From Azonexus fungiphilus (GTDB lineage Bacteria > Pseudomonadota > Gammaproteobacteria > Burkholderiales > Rhodocyclaceae): DNA of 64,000 nucleotides. Below the pieces are notes generated by a model. The model had not been told where the DNA came from. It made no database searches and saw nothing but the letters and a program-made list of their open reading frames with translations. Below are positions 17,863 to 27,511 of the stretch, one piece after another; within the stretch, counting starts at the first letter, position 1; each line of letters starts with the position of its first letter. Location of the stretch: assembly GCF_003634965.1 (NCBI RefSeq), contig NZ_RBXP01000002.1:48350-112349 (forward strand), in the 5' to 3' direction. A program made the position numbers and the translations under genes.

Positions 17863-19812
17863 TCAGGCGGCGCGCAGTTCGGCCATCTGCTCGGGCGAGA
17901 GCAGGTCGCGCACGCGCAGTTCGATCGCGTCGAGCGCCGCCAGCTGCCGGTCGAGCACCTGGCCGACGCTTTCCAGTTCGGCGATGCGGTCTTCCAGCGT
18001 GTCGGTCGCCTGGTGGATGCGTTTGATGCTCTCGAGCCGGCGCTTCAACTGGATCTGGTGCTCGCGGACCTGGGTTTCCATCGGCGCCATGATCGCCCGC
18101 AGCCAGATCTCGGCATCCCGGTTGGCACGTTCGAAGGCGCGCCGCACCTGGATTGCGACCTCCTCGAAGAACTTCTGGGTGATGTTCTTCTTGTCGTGCG
18201 TCAGCAGCGAGACCATCGTGTTCAGGTGGCTGTCGCACCAGGCCTCGAGGCGATCCAGCTCCTTCTCGTAGCGGAGCAGCGAGAAGCTGGTCGGGGCGCC
18301 GAGCTTGAGCCCGTGCTCGACCGAGAACTTCTTGTACACCGCTTCCATCATCGCCAGGATCTCGCCGATCTCGCGGCCGGAATTGCCGAGCGCGGCCCGC
18401 GACTGGACGAAGAAATCGTGCATCGCCACCGACAGGCTCTTCGAGAACGCGGCCTCGAGCATCGCCTCGCGCGTCTCGCCGGTAAGCTGGCGCAGACGGT
18501 CGAGGCCGAGGTGGCCGAACAGGTTGTTGGTCAGCGTCGAGAACACGCTGCGCACCGCGTAATAGCGCTGCAGGCCTTGCTCGAATTCTTCCTTCTCGGC
18601 ACGTACCTTGCCCATCATGTACTCGACGACACCGCGGTTCTTGCCGCGCAGCTCGGTCAGCTCCGACAGCTGCTCGCGCAGGCCGCCGTGGCGCGAATCG
18701 AGCAGCGCGCGGACGCGGCGGACGACATCGCCGAACTCGCTCTCGGTGCTTTCGCAGACGATCTCGCGCTTGGCCGGGATCAGTTCGCCGGACAGCGCCG
18801 CCTCGAGTGCCGGCAGGCGGCTGCGGGCGAGCAGGTCGGCGTCGGCGTTGATCTTGGCGACCAGCCCCTTCTGCGCCGAAACCGGGAAGACCTGGCTCGC
18901 CGGCAAGTCGAGGATGCTGGCGCAGCTGTCGGCCTGGCGGGCGATCTCGGCGGCGATCTCGGCGTCGCTCTTGAGTTCGTCCCACTGGCCGTCGATCTTG
19001 TTGAGCACGACCAGGCGGCCGCGGCGGGTCGAGGCACCGGTACAGATGTGCTCCTTCCAGATCGTCAGGTCGGACTGGGTGACACCGGTGTCGGCGGCCA
19101 GGATGAACAGCACCGCGTGGGCGTTCGGCAACTGCGACAGCGTCAGCTCGGGCTCGGCGCCGATCGCGTTGAGCCCCGGCGTATCGAGGATGACCAGTCC
19201 CTGCTTGAGCAGGGGGTGCGGGAAATTGATCAGCGCGTGGCGCCAGCGCGGGATCTCGACCAGGCCGTCGTCACCGACCCGATACAGGTCGATCTCGCCG
19301 CTACCGACGGCGAAACCGAGGCGGCCGGCCTCCTCGGGCGTCACCCGGGTCGTCTCGCTGACATGGCGCAGGGCTTCCTGCAGGCTTTCCGGCGAATCGA
19401 CGTCGATCGGCAGCACCGTCCACTCTTCGGGGAAGCGCTTGTATTCACTGACCCCGGTATGCGCGGCACGCGTCTGGATGGGCAACAGCTCGACCCCGGG
19501 CAGCTTGTTACCGTCGAACAGCAGTTCGGTCGGGCACATCGTCGTCCGCCCGGCCGACGAAGGCAGCATGCGGTCGCCGTAGTCGGCGAAGAAGATGGCG
19601 TTGATCAGCTCCGACTTGCCGCGCGAGAACTCGGCGACGAAAGCGACGTTGAGGCGGTCCTCGCGCAGGCGCTCCTGCAACTGGCCGAGGCGCAGGTCGA
19701 TCTGGCCGTCGGACAGCTCGTTGTCGGACAGCCAGGCCTGGAACTCGGCGACATCGTTGGAGAGCAGCGTGCGCCAGGCGGTATAGGCGGCGAATTGGTT
19801 GGCGAGCGACAT
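17863..19812 (-). CDS. Dynamin-like GTPase
   Basis: A 649-aa large GTPase of the bacterial dynamin-like group. G1 is FSRGKSELINAI, G2 lies in GRTTMCPTEL, G3 is DTPGLNAIG, and G4 is NKIDGQ. These are followed by about 350 residues of helical sequence with coiled-coil character near the C-terminus (QIQLKRRLESIKRIHQ, TLEDRIAELE). No clear transmembrane helix is visible, so membrane binding would be peripheral. Family members tubulate or protect membranes, and the role here is not known. It lies 62 bp downstream of mutM on the same strand and shares the terminator at 17814-17845. Confidence 0.85.
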   Translation of the reverse strand: MSLANQFAAYTAWRTLLSNDVAEFQAWLSDNELSDGQIDLRLGQLQERLREDRLNVAFVAEFSRGKSELINAIFFADYGDRMLPSSAGRTTMCPTELLFDGNKLPGVELLPIQTRAAHTGVSEYKRFPEEWTVLPIDVDSPESLQEALRHVSETTRVTPEEAGRLGFAVGSGEIDLYRVGDDGLVEIPRWRHALINFPHPLLKQGLVILDTPGLNAIGAEPELTLSQLPNAHAVLFILAADTGVTQSDLTIWKEHICTGASTRRGRLVVLNKIDGQWDELKSDAEIAAEIARQADSCASILDLPASQVFPVSAQKGLVAKINADADLLARSRLPALEAALSGELIPAKREIVCESTESEFGDVVRRVRALLDSRHGGLREQLSELTELRGKNRGVVEYMMGKVRAEKEEFEQGLQRYYAVRSVFSTLTNNLFGHLGLDRLRQLTGETREAMLEAAFSKSLSVAMHDFFVQSRAALGNSGREIGEILAMMEAVYKKFSVEHGLKLGAPTSFSLLRYEKELDRLEAWCDSHLNTMVSLLTHDKKNITQKFFEEVAIQVRRAFERANRDAEIWLRAIMAPMETQVREHQIQLKRRLESIKRIHQATDTLEDRIAELESVGQVLDRQLAALDAIELRVRDLLSPEQMAELRAA

Positions 19813-19874
19813 GGATACGACCCCGGCGACAAACTGGACTTCAATTTAGCATAAATACGCCATCCTGCCGCCGC

Positions 19875-20708
19875 TCAGCGCTGGCAGGACGGACAGTAAT
19901 AGGTGCTGCGACCGGCCTGGCGGATCTGGCGGACGACATCGCCGCAGCGCACGCAGGGCTGGCCGGCGCGGTCGTAGACGCCGGCCTGGATCTGGAACCA
20001 GCCGCTGCTGCCGTCGCTCTGGACATAGTCGCGAATGCTGCTGCCACCGGCGGCGATCGCCGCCGACAGGGTCTCGCGCACGGCATCGACCAGGACCGCG
20101 CAGCGCAGCCGGCTGATCCGGCTGGCCGCGCGCAGCGGCGAGATGCCGGCGCGAAACAGGCTTTCCGAGGCATAGATGTTGCCGATGCCGACCACCAGAT
20201 GACTATCCATCAGCACCGGCTTGACCGGCGCGTTGCGCCGGGAAAATGCCGCGTGCAGCCAGTCGACAGTGAACGCGTCGGAAAGCGGCTCGATACCCTG
20301 CACCGCCAGCAGTGGATGCTGCTCGGCGGCGACCGGCGGCCCGGCCTGCCAGAGGATCACGCCGAAACGGCGCGGATCGGTGAAGCGCAGGATCTGGCGG
20401 GCGAGCCGCAGGTCGAAGTGATCGTGCCGGGCCGGCGCCAGATCGAGCGGCGCAAAGCGCAGCTTGCCCGACATCCCGAGATGGACGATCAGCGTGCCTT
20501 CGACACCGTCGCGCCGGCAGTCGATCAGCAGATACTTGCCGCGCCGGCGCACGGCTACGATCAGGCAGCCCGGCAGCAGTTCGCCGAGCGCCGGCGGGAT
20601 CTCGTGGCGCAGCTTCGGCGCCCGGATCGTCACGCCCAGGATGCGCTCGCCCTCGAGTTCGGGCGCGATGCCCAGACGACAGACCTCGACCTCCGGCAAT
20701 TCCGGCAT
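19875..20708 (-). CDS. mutM: Formamidopyrimidine-DNA glycosylase MutM
   Basis: Excises 8-oxoguanine and formamidopyrimidines from DNA. The 277-aa protein starts MPELPEVEV with catalytic Pro2 and Glu3. It contains HLGMSGKL, FTDPRRFG, VGIGNIYASE and the C-terminal zinc finger (CVRCG, then YYCPSCQ). It is transcribed divergently from the TPR lipoprotein-assembly cluster. A Nudix/MutT-type gene at 3392 could act on the same oxidised base in the nucleotide pool. Confidence 0.96.
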   Translation of the reverse strand: MPELPEVEVCRLGIAPELEGERILGVTIRAPKLRHEIPPALGELLPGCLIVAVRRRGKYLLIDCRRDGVEGTLIVHLGMSGKLRFAPLDLAPARHDHFDLRLARQILRFTDPRRFGVILWQAGPPVAAEQHPLLAVQGIEPLSDAFTVDWLHAAFSRRNAPVKPVLMDSHLVVGIGNIYASESLFRAGISPLRAASRISRLRCAVLVDAVRETLSAAIAAGGSSIRDYVQSDGSSGWFQIQAGVYDRAGQPCVRCGDVVRQIRQAGRSTYYCPSCQR

Positions 20709-20795
20709 TGCTTGTTCCTCCGCAGTTTCCCAAATACCATCGCAAACTTGTTCGATATTATGCGTTCAAACACGCATGCCATCCGGAAAGCCATC

Positions 20796-22469
20796 ATGTC
20801 CCCGAAGCAACTCCTCGCCGCCCCGACCCTGGCCCTCTGCCTGGTCCTGAGCCAGCCTGCCCGGGCCGCCGCGCCGCCCGAGGAGGACCTGCTCGGGCGC
20901 ACCGTCTTCCAGGTGCTGCTCGGCGAGCTGGCGCTGCGCCAGGGCGCCGTCGACCTGAGCATGCAGGCCTGGGCCGACCTCGCCGAACGCACCCGCGACC
21001 CGAAGGTGCTCGCCCGCGCCGTCGAGATCGCCGGTTACGCCGGCGACAACGAACGGGCATTGCGCCTGGTTGGCCTCTGGCTGGAAATCGAACCCGATTC
21101 GCAGGCCGCCCGCCAGGCCCAGGTCGCACTGCTCGTCCAGTCGCGCCAGCTCGACCGGCTGGCACCGGAACTCGGCCCGCTGCTCGAGTCGGACAAGGAA
21201 AACCTGGCCAGCAACCTGCTCCACCTGAACCGCATGCTCGCCCGGATCACCGACAAAGGTGCCGTCCTCAGCCTGCTCGACCGCGTCCTCAAGCCCTATC
21301 TCGGCCTGCCCGAGGCGCACTTCGCACTGGCCCAGGCGGCGCTCGCCGCCGGTGACGAGCCGCGCGCGCTGGCCGAAACCGAAGCCGCGCTGAAACTGCG
21401 CCCGTCCTGGGAAATCGCCGCGATCGCCCAGGCCAAGCTGCTTGGCCGCCAGGATGCCGGGCGCGGCGTCGATCTGCTGGCGCGCTTCGTCGAGCGCCAC
21501 CCGGACGCCCGCGACGCCCGTCTGGCGCTGGCCCAGATGCTGATCGGCGAGAAGCGCCTCGACGCCGCCCGGCAGCATTACCAGCGCCTGCTCAAGGATT
21601 TTCCGGACGAACCCAACGTGCTCTACCCGGCGGCCATCCTGGCGCTTCAGGACGGCGACCGCGAGACCGGCAAGCGCCAGCTCGAACGCCTGCTCGAGAC
21701 GCCCTACCCGGATCGCAGCGGCGTCCACTATCTGCTCGGCCAGATCGCCCAGGAAGCCGGCCAGCCGGAACAGGCCCTCGGCCATTTCCGCCAGGTCACC
21801 GCCGGCGAGCGCTACGTCGCAGCACGCGCGCGCAGCGCCGTCATCCTGCTCGGCCTCAACCGCAACGACGAGGCCCTGGCCCTGCTCCACGACACGCGCG
21901 GCGCGACGCCGGCCGAACGCAGCCAGCTGGCGCTGGCCGAAGCCCAGATGCAGCGCGACGGCGGTCGCGAGGACGCCGCTTACGCAGCGCTCGAGAAGGC
22001 CCTGGCGAGCAGCCCGGACGACCCCGACCTGCTCTACGACGCCGCCCTGACCGCCGAGCGCCTCGGCCGCCACCAGCCGATGGAGAACCACCTGCGCCGC
22101 CTGCTGCGCAACCAGCCCGACCATCCGCACGCGCTCAACGCGCTCGGCTACTCCTTCGCCGAACGCGGCATCCGCCTCGACGAAGCCGAGCAGTTGCTGA
22201 CCCGGGCCATCGCGCTGGCCCCGGACGACGCCTTCATCATGGACAGCGTCGGCTGGCTGCAGTACCGCCAGGGCAAGCTGGCGCAGGCGCTGCAGACGCT
22301 GCAGGCGGCCTATCGGCTGAAGGCCGACCCGGAAATCGCCGCCCACCTCGGCGAGGTGCTGTGGCAGGCCGGGCGGCGCGACGAAGCCCGCCGGCTGTGG
22401 CAGGAAGCGGCCAGCCGCCATCCCGACAACAAGGTCCTGCAGGCGGCAATGCAGAAGTTCCAGCCTTGA
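20796..22469 (+). CDS. Periplasmic TPR-repeat protein upstream of lolB
   Basis: A 557-aa protein made almost wholly of tetratricopeptide-type helical pairs (for example HALNALGYSFAERGIRLDEA and DSVGWLQYRQGKLAQALQ), with a Sec signal peptide ending around ARAAAP. The start ATG at 20796 is preceded by GGAAAG seven bases upstream. An alternative ATG at 20760 would give a long n-region. The stop overlaps the TTG of lolB. The TPR-lolB-ispE order is conserved in betaproteobacteria. A scaffolding role in envelope assembly is plausible but unproven. Confidence 0.85.
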   Translation: MSPKQLLAAPTLALCLVLSQPARAAAPPEEDLLGRTVFQVLLGELALRQGAVDLSMQAWADLAERTRDPKVLARAVEIAGYAGDNERALRLVGLWLEIEPDSQAARQAQVALLVQSRQLDRLAPELGPLLESDKENLASNLLHLNRMLARITDKGAVLSLLDRVLKPYLGLPEAHFALAQAALAAGDEPRALAETEAALKLRPSWEIAAIAQAKLLGRQDAGRGVDLLARFVERHPDARDARLALAQMLIGEKRLDAARQHYQRLLKDFPDEPNVLYPAAILALQDGDRETGKRQLERLLETPYPDRSGVHYLLGQIAQEAGQPEQALGHFRQVTAGERYVAARARSAVILLGLNRNDEALALLHDTRGATPAERSQLALAEAQMQRDGGREDAAYAALEKALASSPDDPDLLYDAALTAERLGRHQPMENHLRRLLRNQPDHPHALNALGYSFAERGIRLDEAEQLLTRAIALAPDDAFIMDSVGWLQYRQGKLAQALQTLQAAYRLKADPEIAAHLGEVLWQAGRRDEARRLWQEAASRHPDNKVLQAAMQKFQP

Positions 22470-23041
22470 AAAACCGCCTCGCCGGCGGGTTGACCGCAAT
22501 CCTGCTGCTCGCCGGCTGCGCCCAGCTGCCGGCGCCACCGCCGACGACGGCCCGCGATGCGATCGGCGATTTCACGGTCGACGGCCGTTTTGCCCTGAAA
22601 ATCACCGCCATCGACGGCCGCGCCGAAAACTCCGGCGGACGCCTCAGCTGGACCCACGCCAACGGCGGCGACCGCGTCCTGCTCGCCAATCCGCTCGGCA
22701 TCGGCATTGCCGAGATCGACGCCGGACCGGGTCGGGCCAGCCTGCGCACCAGCGACGGCAAGACCTGGGTCGGCGACGACGCCGACCGCCTGCTCGCCGA
22801 GGTCACCGGCCAGCCGCTGCCAGTCAGCCGCCTGCCGGCCTGGCTGCTCGGCCGCCCGGCGGCCGGCGGCCAGCTAGGCCGCGATGCGCAAGGACGGCCG
22901 GCGCACCTCAGCGAAGCCGGCTGGCAGATCGACTACGCCTACGCCGACGACAACCCGGACGCCCTGCCGACGCGCCTGACCGCCCAAGGCGAGCGGATCG
23001 AACTGCGGCTGCGCCTGGAAACCTGGAAAACCCTGCCCTGA
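22466..23041 (+). CDS. lolB: Outer-membrane lipoprotein receptor LolB
   Basis: Accepts lipoproteins from LolA and inserts them into the outer membrane. The 191-aa product starts with TTG at 22466, overlapping the upstream stop. Its signal peptide has lipobox LLAGC. The mature part shows the LolB pattern (FTVDGRFALKI, GGRLSWTHANGGDRVLLANPLG split across the first strands, and RLPAWLLGR). It is followed one base later by ispE, the standard arrangement. Confidence 0.92.
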   Translation: MKNRLAGGLTAILLLAGCAQLPAPPPTTARDAIGDFTVDGRFALKITAIDGRAENSGGRLSWTHANGGDRVLLANPLGIGIAEIDAGPGRASLRTSDGKTWVGDDADRLLAEVTGQPLPVSRLPAWLLGRPAAGGQLGRDAQGRPAHLSEAGWQIDYAYADDNPDALPTRLTAQGERIELRLRLETWKTLP

Positions 23042-23042
23042 C

Positions 23043-23882
23043 ATGAACTGGCACGATGCCTGGCCAGCCCCGGCCAAACTCAACCTCTTCCTGCACGTCA
23101 CCGGCCGCCGCGCCGACGGCTACCACCTGCTGCAAACGGTGTTCCGTTTCATCGACCGCTGCGACACGCTGCGCTTCGCGCCGCGTGTCGATGGCGCCAT
23201 CGAGCTGGCGACGCCGCTCCCCGGCGTGCCGCCGGAAAGCGACCTGACGGTACGCGCCGCCCGCCTGCTGCAAGCCCATAGCGGCTGCCGGCAGGGCGCC
23301 ACGATCCACCTCGACAAGCGCCTGCCGATGGGCGGTGGCCTCGGTGGGGGCTCATCGGACGCAGCCACCGTGCTGCTCGCACTCAACCACCTGTGGGGCA
23401 CCGGGCTGACCCGCGCCGAACTCGAGCACCTCGGCCTGAACCTCGGCGCCGATGTCCCGGTCTTCGTGCATGGCCGCAACACCTTCGCCGAAGGTGTCGG
23501 CGAACGCTTCACCGACGTCGCCCTGCCGGCGGCCACCTATCTCGTGCTGGAGCCACCGGTCCACGTCCCGACCGCGGCCATTTTCGGCGCCCCCGAGCTG
23601 CCCCGCGAGAGCACGCCGATCGCTGCCGCGCAATGGCGCCCCGGCATCGGCCGCAACGACCTGGAAGGCGTCGCCTGCGCCCGTTTCCCGGCCATCGCCG
23701 AACATCTTGCCTGGCTGCGCGAGCAGGCGGCGACGGCGATGATGACCGGCTCCGGCGCCTGCGTCTTCGCTGCCTTCAGCGACCCGGCCGCCGCCGCCGC
23801 GGCCCTTGCCGCGCTGCCTGCCGGCTTTTCCGGCTGGCTTGCCGAGGGCCTTGAACAACACCCTTTGGCAGAAATTCGCTAA
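23043..23882 (+). CDS. ispE: 4-diphosphocytidyl-2-C-methyl-D-erythritol kinase
   Basis: A GHMP kinase of the non-mevalonate (MEP) isoprenoid pathway. The 279-aa product shows PAPAKLNLFLHVTGRR at the N-terminus, the ATP-binding PMGGGLGGGSSDAA and the C-terminal MTGSGACVFAAF. The ATG at 23043 lies one base after the lolB stop. tRNA-Gln follows 75 bp downstream. Confidence 0.96.
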   Translation: MNWHDAWPAPAKLNLFLHVTGRRADGYHLLQTVFRFIDRCDTLRFAPRVDGAIELATPLPGVPPESDLTVRAARLLQAHSGCRQGATIHLDKRLPMGGGLGGGSSDAATVLLALNHLWGTGLTRAELEHLGLNLGADVPVFVHGRNTFAEGVGERFTDVALPAATYLVLEPPVHVPTAAIFGAPELPRESTPIAAAQWRPGIGRNDLEGVACARFPAIAEHLAWLREQAATAMMTGSGACVFAAFSDPAAAAAALAALPAGFSGWLAEGLEQHPLAEIR

Positions 23883-23957
23883 AAGGGCTGGATTTCCAAA
23901 AAAGCCTCCTGTATCATTCGCGCCTCGTTCGAACGACACCCCGTCCGAACGAACCGC

Positions 23958-24034
23958 AGGGGAGTCGCCAAGTTGGTCAAGGCACCGGATTTTGATTCCG
24001 GCATTCGAAGGTTCGAATCCTTCCTCCTCTGCCA
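23958..24034 (+). tRNA. tRNA-Gln (anticodon TTG)
   Basis: A complete 77-nt gene with encoded CCA. The acceptor arms AGGGGAG and CTCCTCT pair, with one G-T pair. The anticodon loop is TTTTGAT, giving TTG. The T arm GAAGG-TTCGAAT-CCTTC is perfect. The position between ispE and prs is the conserved betaproteobacterial location of tRNA-Gln. Confidence 0.97.
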
Positions 24035-24124
24035 GTTTCCCTTCGGGCAGGTCTTCGGCCTGCCCGATTTTCATTGTATCGGGCGAATTCGCAGCGCGCG
24101 CGAGTCCCCCTGAGGAATGCGGAA

Positions 24125-25075
24125 ATGGCCTACAACAGCCTGATGGTCTTCACCGGCAACGCCAACCCCAAGCTGGCCGCCAACGTCGCCAAGCAACTCA
24201 ACGTCGATCTCGGGCGAGCCAATGTCGGCCGCTTTTCCGACGGCGAGGTCTCGGTCGAACTGCAGGAACATGTCCGCGGTCGCGACATCTTCGTGCTCCA
24301 GTCGACCTGCGCCCCGACCAACGACAACCTGATGGAACTGCTGGTCGTCGTCGACGCGCTCAAGCGCGCCTCGGCCGGCCGCATCACCGCCGCCATTCCC
24401 TACTTCGGCTACGCCCGCCAGGATCGCCGCTCGCGTTCGTCGCGCGTGCCGATCGCCGCCAAGCTGGTGGCCAACATGCTGGTCGCCTCCGGCGTCGACC
24501 GCGTGCTGACGATGGACCTGCACGCCGAACAGATTCAGGGTTTCTTCGACATCCCGGTGGACAACATCTACGCGCTGCCGATCCTGCTCGACGACATCCG
24601 CAAGCAGAACTACGAAAACCCGCTGGTCGTCTCGCCCGACCACGGCGGCGTCGTCCGCGCCCGCTCGCTGGCCAAGCGCCTCGAATGCGACCTGGCGATC
24701 ATCGACAAGCGCCGCCCGAAGGCCAACGTTTCCGAGGTGATGAACATCATCGGTGAAGTCGACGGCCGTACCTGCATCATCATGGACGACATGGTCGACA
24801 CCGCCGGCACGCTGTGCAAGGCTGCCACTGCGCTCAAGCAGCACGGCGCCAAGAAGGTCGTCGCTTACTGCACGCACCCGGTGCTTTCCGGCCCGGCCGT
24901 CGAGCGGGTCAACAGCTCCGACCTCGACGCCCTGGTCGTCACCGACACCATTCCGCTGCGCGACGATGCCGCCGCCTCGCCGCGCATCCGCCAGCTGTCG
25001 GTCGCCGACATCATGGCCGAAACGATCCGCCGGATCAGCAACGACGACTCCGTATCGTCGCTGTTCATCGATTGA
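24125..25075 (+). CDS. prs: Ribose-phosphate pyrophosphokinase
   Basis: Makes PRPP from ribose 5-phosphate and ATP for nucleotide, His and Trp synthesis. The 316-aa product shows [49 protein letters not shown] and the PRPP loop [13 protein letters not shown]. The length is exactly typical. The ATG at 24125 is the first Met consistent with the family start; an upstream in-frame codon lies near the tRNA end. Confidence 0.97.
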   Translation: MAYNSLMVFTGNANPKLAANVAKQLNVDLGRANVGRFSDGEVSVELQEHVRGRDIFVLQSTCAPTNDNLMELLVVVDALKRASAGRITAAIPYFGYARQDRRSRSSRVPIAAKLVANMLVASGVDRVLTMDLHAEQIQGFFDIPVDNIYALPILLDDIRKQNYENPLVVSPDHGGVVRARSLAKRLECDLAIIDKRRPKANVSEVMNIIGEVDGRTCIIMDDMVDTAGTLCKAATALKQHGAKKVVAYCTHPVLSGPAVERVNSSDLDALVVTDTIPLRDDAAASPRIRQLSVADIMAETIRRISNDDSVSSLFID

Positions 25076-25133
25076 GTTTTTTCAACCCTCCCGGTCTGGT
25101 CGCGGATCGGGAACCCATCGTGGAGTAGTAACC

Positions 25134-25736
25134 ATGCAATTTGAAGTCATCGCCAGCAAGCGCGAACTGCAGGGATCGAGTGCGAGCCGCCGCCTGCGTC
25201 GCGCCGGCACCGTTCCGGGCATCGTCTATGGCGGCAACGCCGCCCCGACGGTCATCGAAACCAACCACAACGACCTGCTGCTGAAGCTGAAGAAGGAAGC
25301 CTTCCATTCTTCGATCATCAACCTGGTCATCGACGGCAAGAAGGAACAAGTCCTGCTGCGCGACTACCAGACGCACGCCTACAAGCCGCTGGTCCTGCAC
25401 ATCGACTTCCAGCGCGTCGACGCGACGCACGAGCTGCACATCAAGGTGCCGCTGCACTTCGTCAATGAAGAAGCCGGCCCGGGCGTCAAGCTCAACGGCG
25501 GCCTCGTCAACCACGTCATCACCGAACTGGAAATCCACTGCCTGGCCAAGGACCTGCCGGAGTTCGTCGAAGTCGACCTCGGCGCCCTCAACGTCGGCGA
25601 CAACATCCATGCTTCCCAGGTCAAGCTGCCGAAGGGCGTCAAGCTGGTCCAGCACGGTTCGGAAGACCCGATCGTCGTCAGCATCGTCGGCAAGGGCGGC
25701 GCCCAGGCTGCCGAAGGCGCAGCTGCCGCCGAGTAA
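25134..25736 (+). CDS. rplY: 50S ribosomal protein L25/Ctc
   Basis: A 5S rRNA-binding ribosomal protein of the long (Ctc/TL5) type, 200 aa. The N-terminal L25 domain ([20 protein letters not shown] start, GIVYGG) is followed by the C-terminal TL5 beta domain ([18 protein letters not shown]). An Ala/Glu-rich tail ends the protein. GGAGTAG precedes the ATG. A terminator-like hairpin follows at 25758. Confidence 0.96.
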   Translation: MQFEVIASKRELQGSSASRRLRRAGTVPGIVYGGNAAPTVIETNHNDLLLKLKKEAFHSSIINLVIDGKKEQVLLRDYQTHAYKPLVLHIDFQRVDATHELHIKVPLHFVNEEAGPGVKLNGGLVNHVITELEIHCLAKDLPEFVEVDLGALNVGDNIHASQVKLPKGVKLVQHGSEDPIVVSIVGKGGAQAAEGAAAAE

Positions 25737-25757
25737 GCCCAGGCTTCACGCCATCAT

Positions 25758-25792
25758 GGCCGCCGCTGGCATCTTGCCGCCGGCGGCCTTTT
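25758..25792 (+). terminator. Likely Rho-independent terminator after rplY
   Basis: GGCCGCCG and CGGCGGCC form an eight-base-pair stem around a 15-base loop, followed by TTTTC. It lies between rplY and pth, 22 bp after the rplY stop and 14 bp before pth, so pth would need its own promoter or readthrough. Confidence 0.6.
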
Positions 25793-25805
25793 CGCACTTA
25801 TCGCC

Positions 25806-26384
25806 ATGACCCTTCCGCGCCTCATCGTCGGCCTCGGCAATCCGGGGCAGGAATACGAAACCACCCGGCACAACGTCGGCTTCTGGTTCGTGGACCGGCT
25901 CGCCGACCAACTCAAGGTCAACCTCGCACCGCAGGCCAAGTTCTTCGGCAAGGCGGCGCGGTCCGGCGAACTGTGGCTGCTGCAGCCGGGCACCTACATG
26001 AACCGCTCCGGCCAGTCGGTGGCGGCGCTGGCCAATTTCTACAAGATTTCCCCGGCCGAGATCCTCGTTGTCCACGACGAACTCGACCTGCCGCCGGGCG
26101 GCATCCGCCTCAAGCAGGGCGGCGGCAACGGCGGTCACAACGGCCTCAAGGACATCCAGGCCAAACTCGGGACCCCCGATTTCTGGCGCCTGCGCCTGGG
26201 CATCGGTCACCCGCGCACCCTCAACCTGGCCCAGCAGGTGGCCGATTTCGTCCTCCACCCGCCGCGTCGGGAAGAGGCCCCGGACATCGAACAGGCGCTG
26301 GCGCGCAGCCTGCTCGCCTGGCCCCGCATCGCAGCCGGCGATTTCGCCGGCGCCCAGCAACAATTGCACGGCAAAGCCGTCTGA
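25806..26384 (+). CDS. pth: Peptidyl-tRNA hydrolase
   Basis: Releases peptides from prematurely dissociated peptidyl-tRNA. The 192-aa protein carries [20 protein letters not shown] with the catalytic His, [20 protein letters not shown] with the catalytic Asp, and [12 protein letters not shown]. The length is normal. It is followed 22 bp later by ychF, the typical pth-ychF pair. Confidence 0.97.
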   Translation: MTLPRLIVGLGNPGQEYETTRHNVGFWFVDRLADQLKVNLAPQAKFFGKAARSGELWLLQPGTYMNRSGQSVAALANFYKISPAEILVVHDELDLPPGGIRLKQGGGNGGHNGLKDIQAKLGTPDFWRLRLGIGHPRTLNLAQQVADFVLHPPRREEAPDIEQALARSLLAWPRIAAGDFAGAQQQLHGKAV

Positions 26385-26406
26385 CCCCGAAAGCCAAGGA
26401 AAAACC

Positions 26407-27498
<1,092 letters not shown>

Positions 27499-27511
27499 GC
27501 GCAGCCGCGCC

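Noticed and set aside
18013..19854. A 613-codon open frame on the plus strand opposite the dynamin-like gene
   Set aside because: Low-complexity Arg/Leu/Gly-rich translation typical of antisense frames in G+C-rich DNA. The minus strand encodes a clear GTPase with all motifs.
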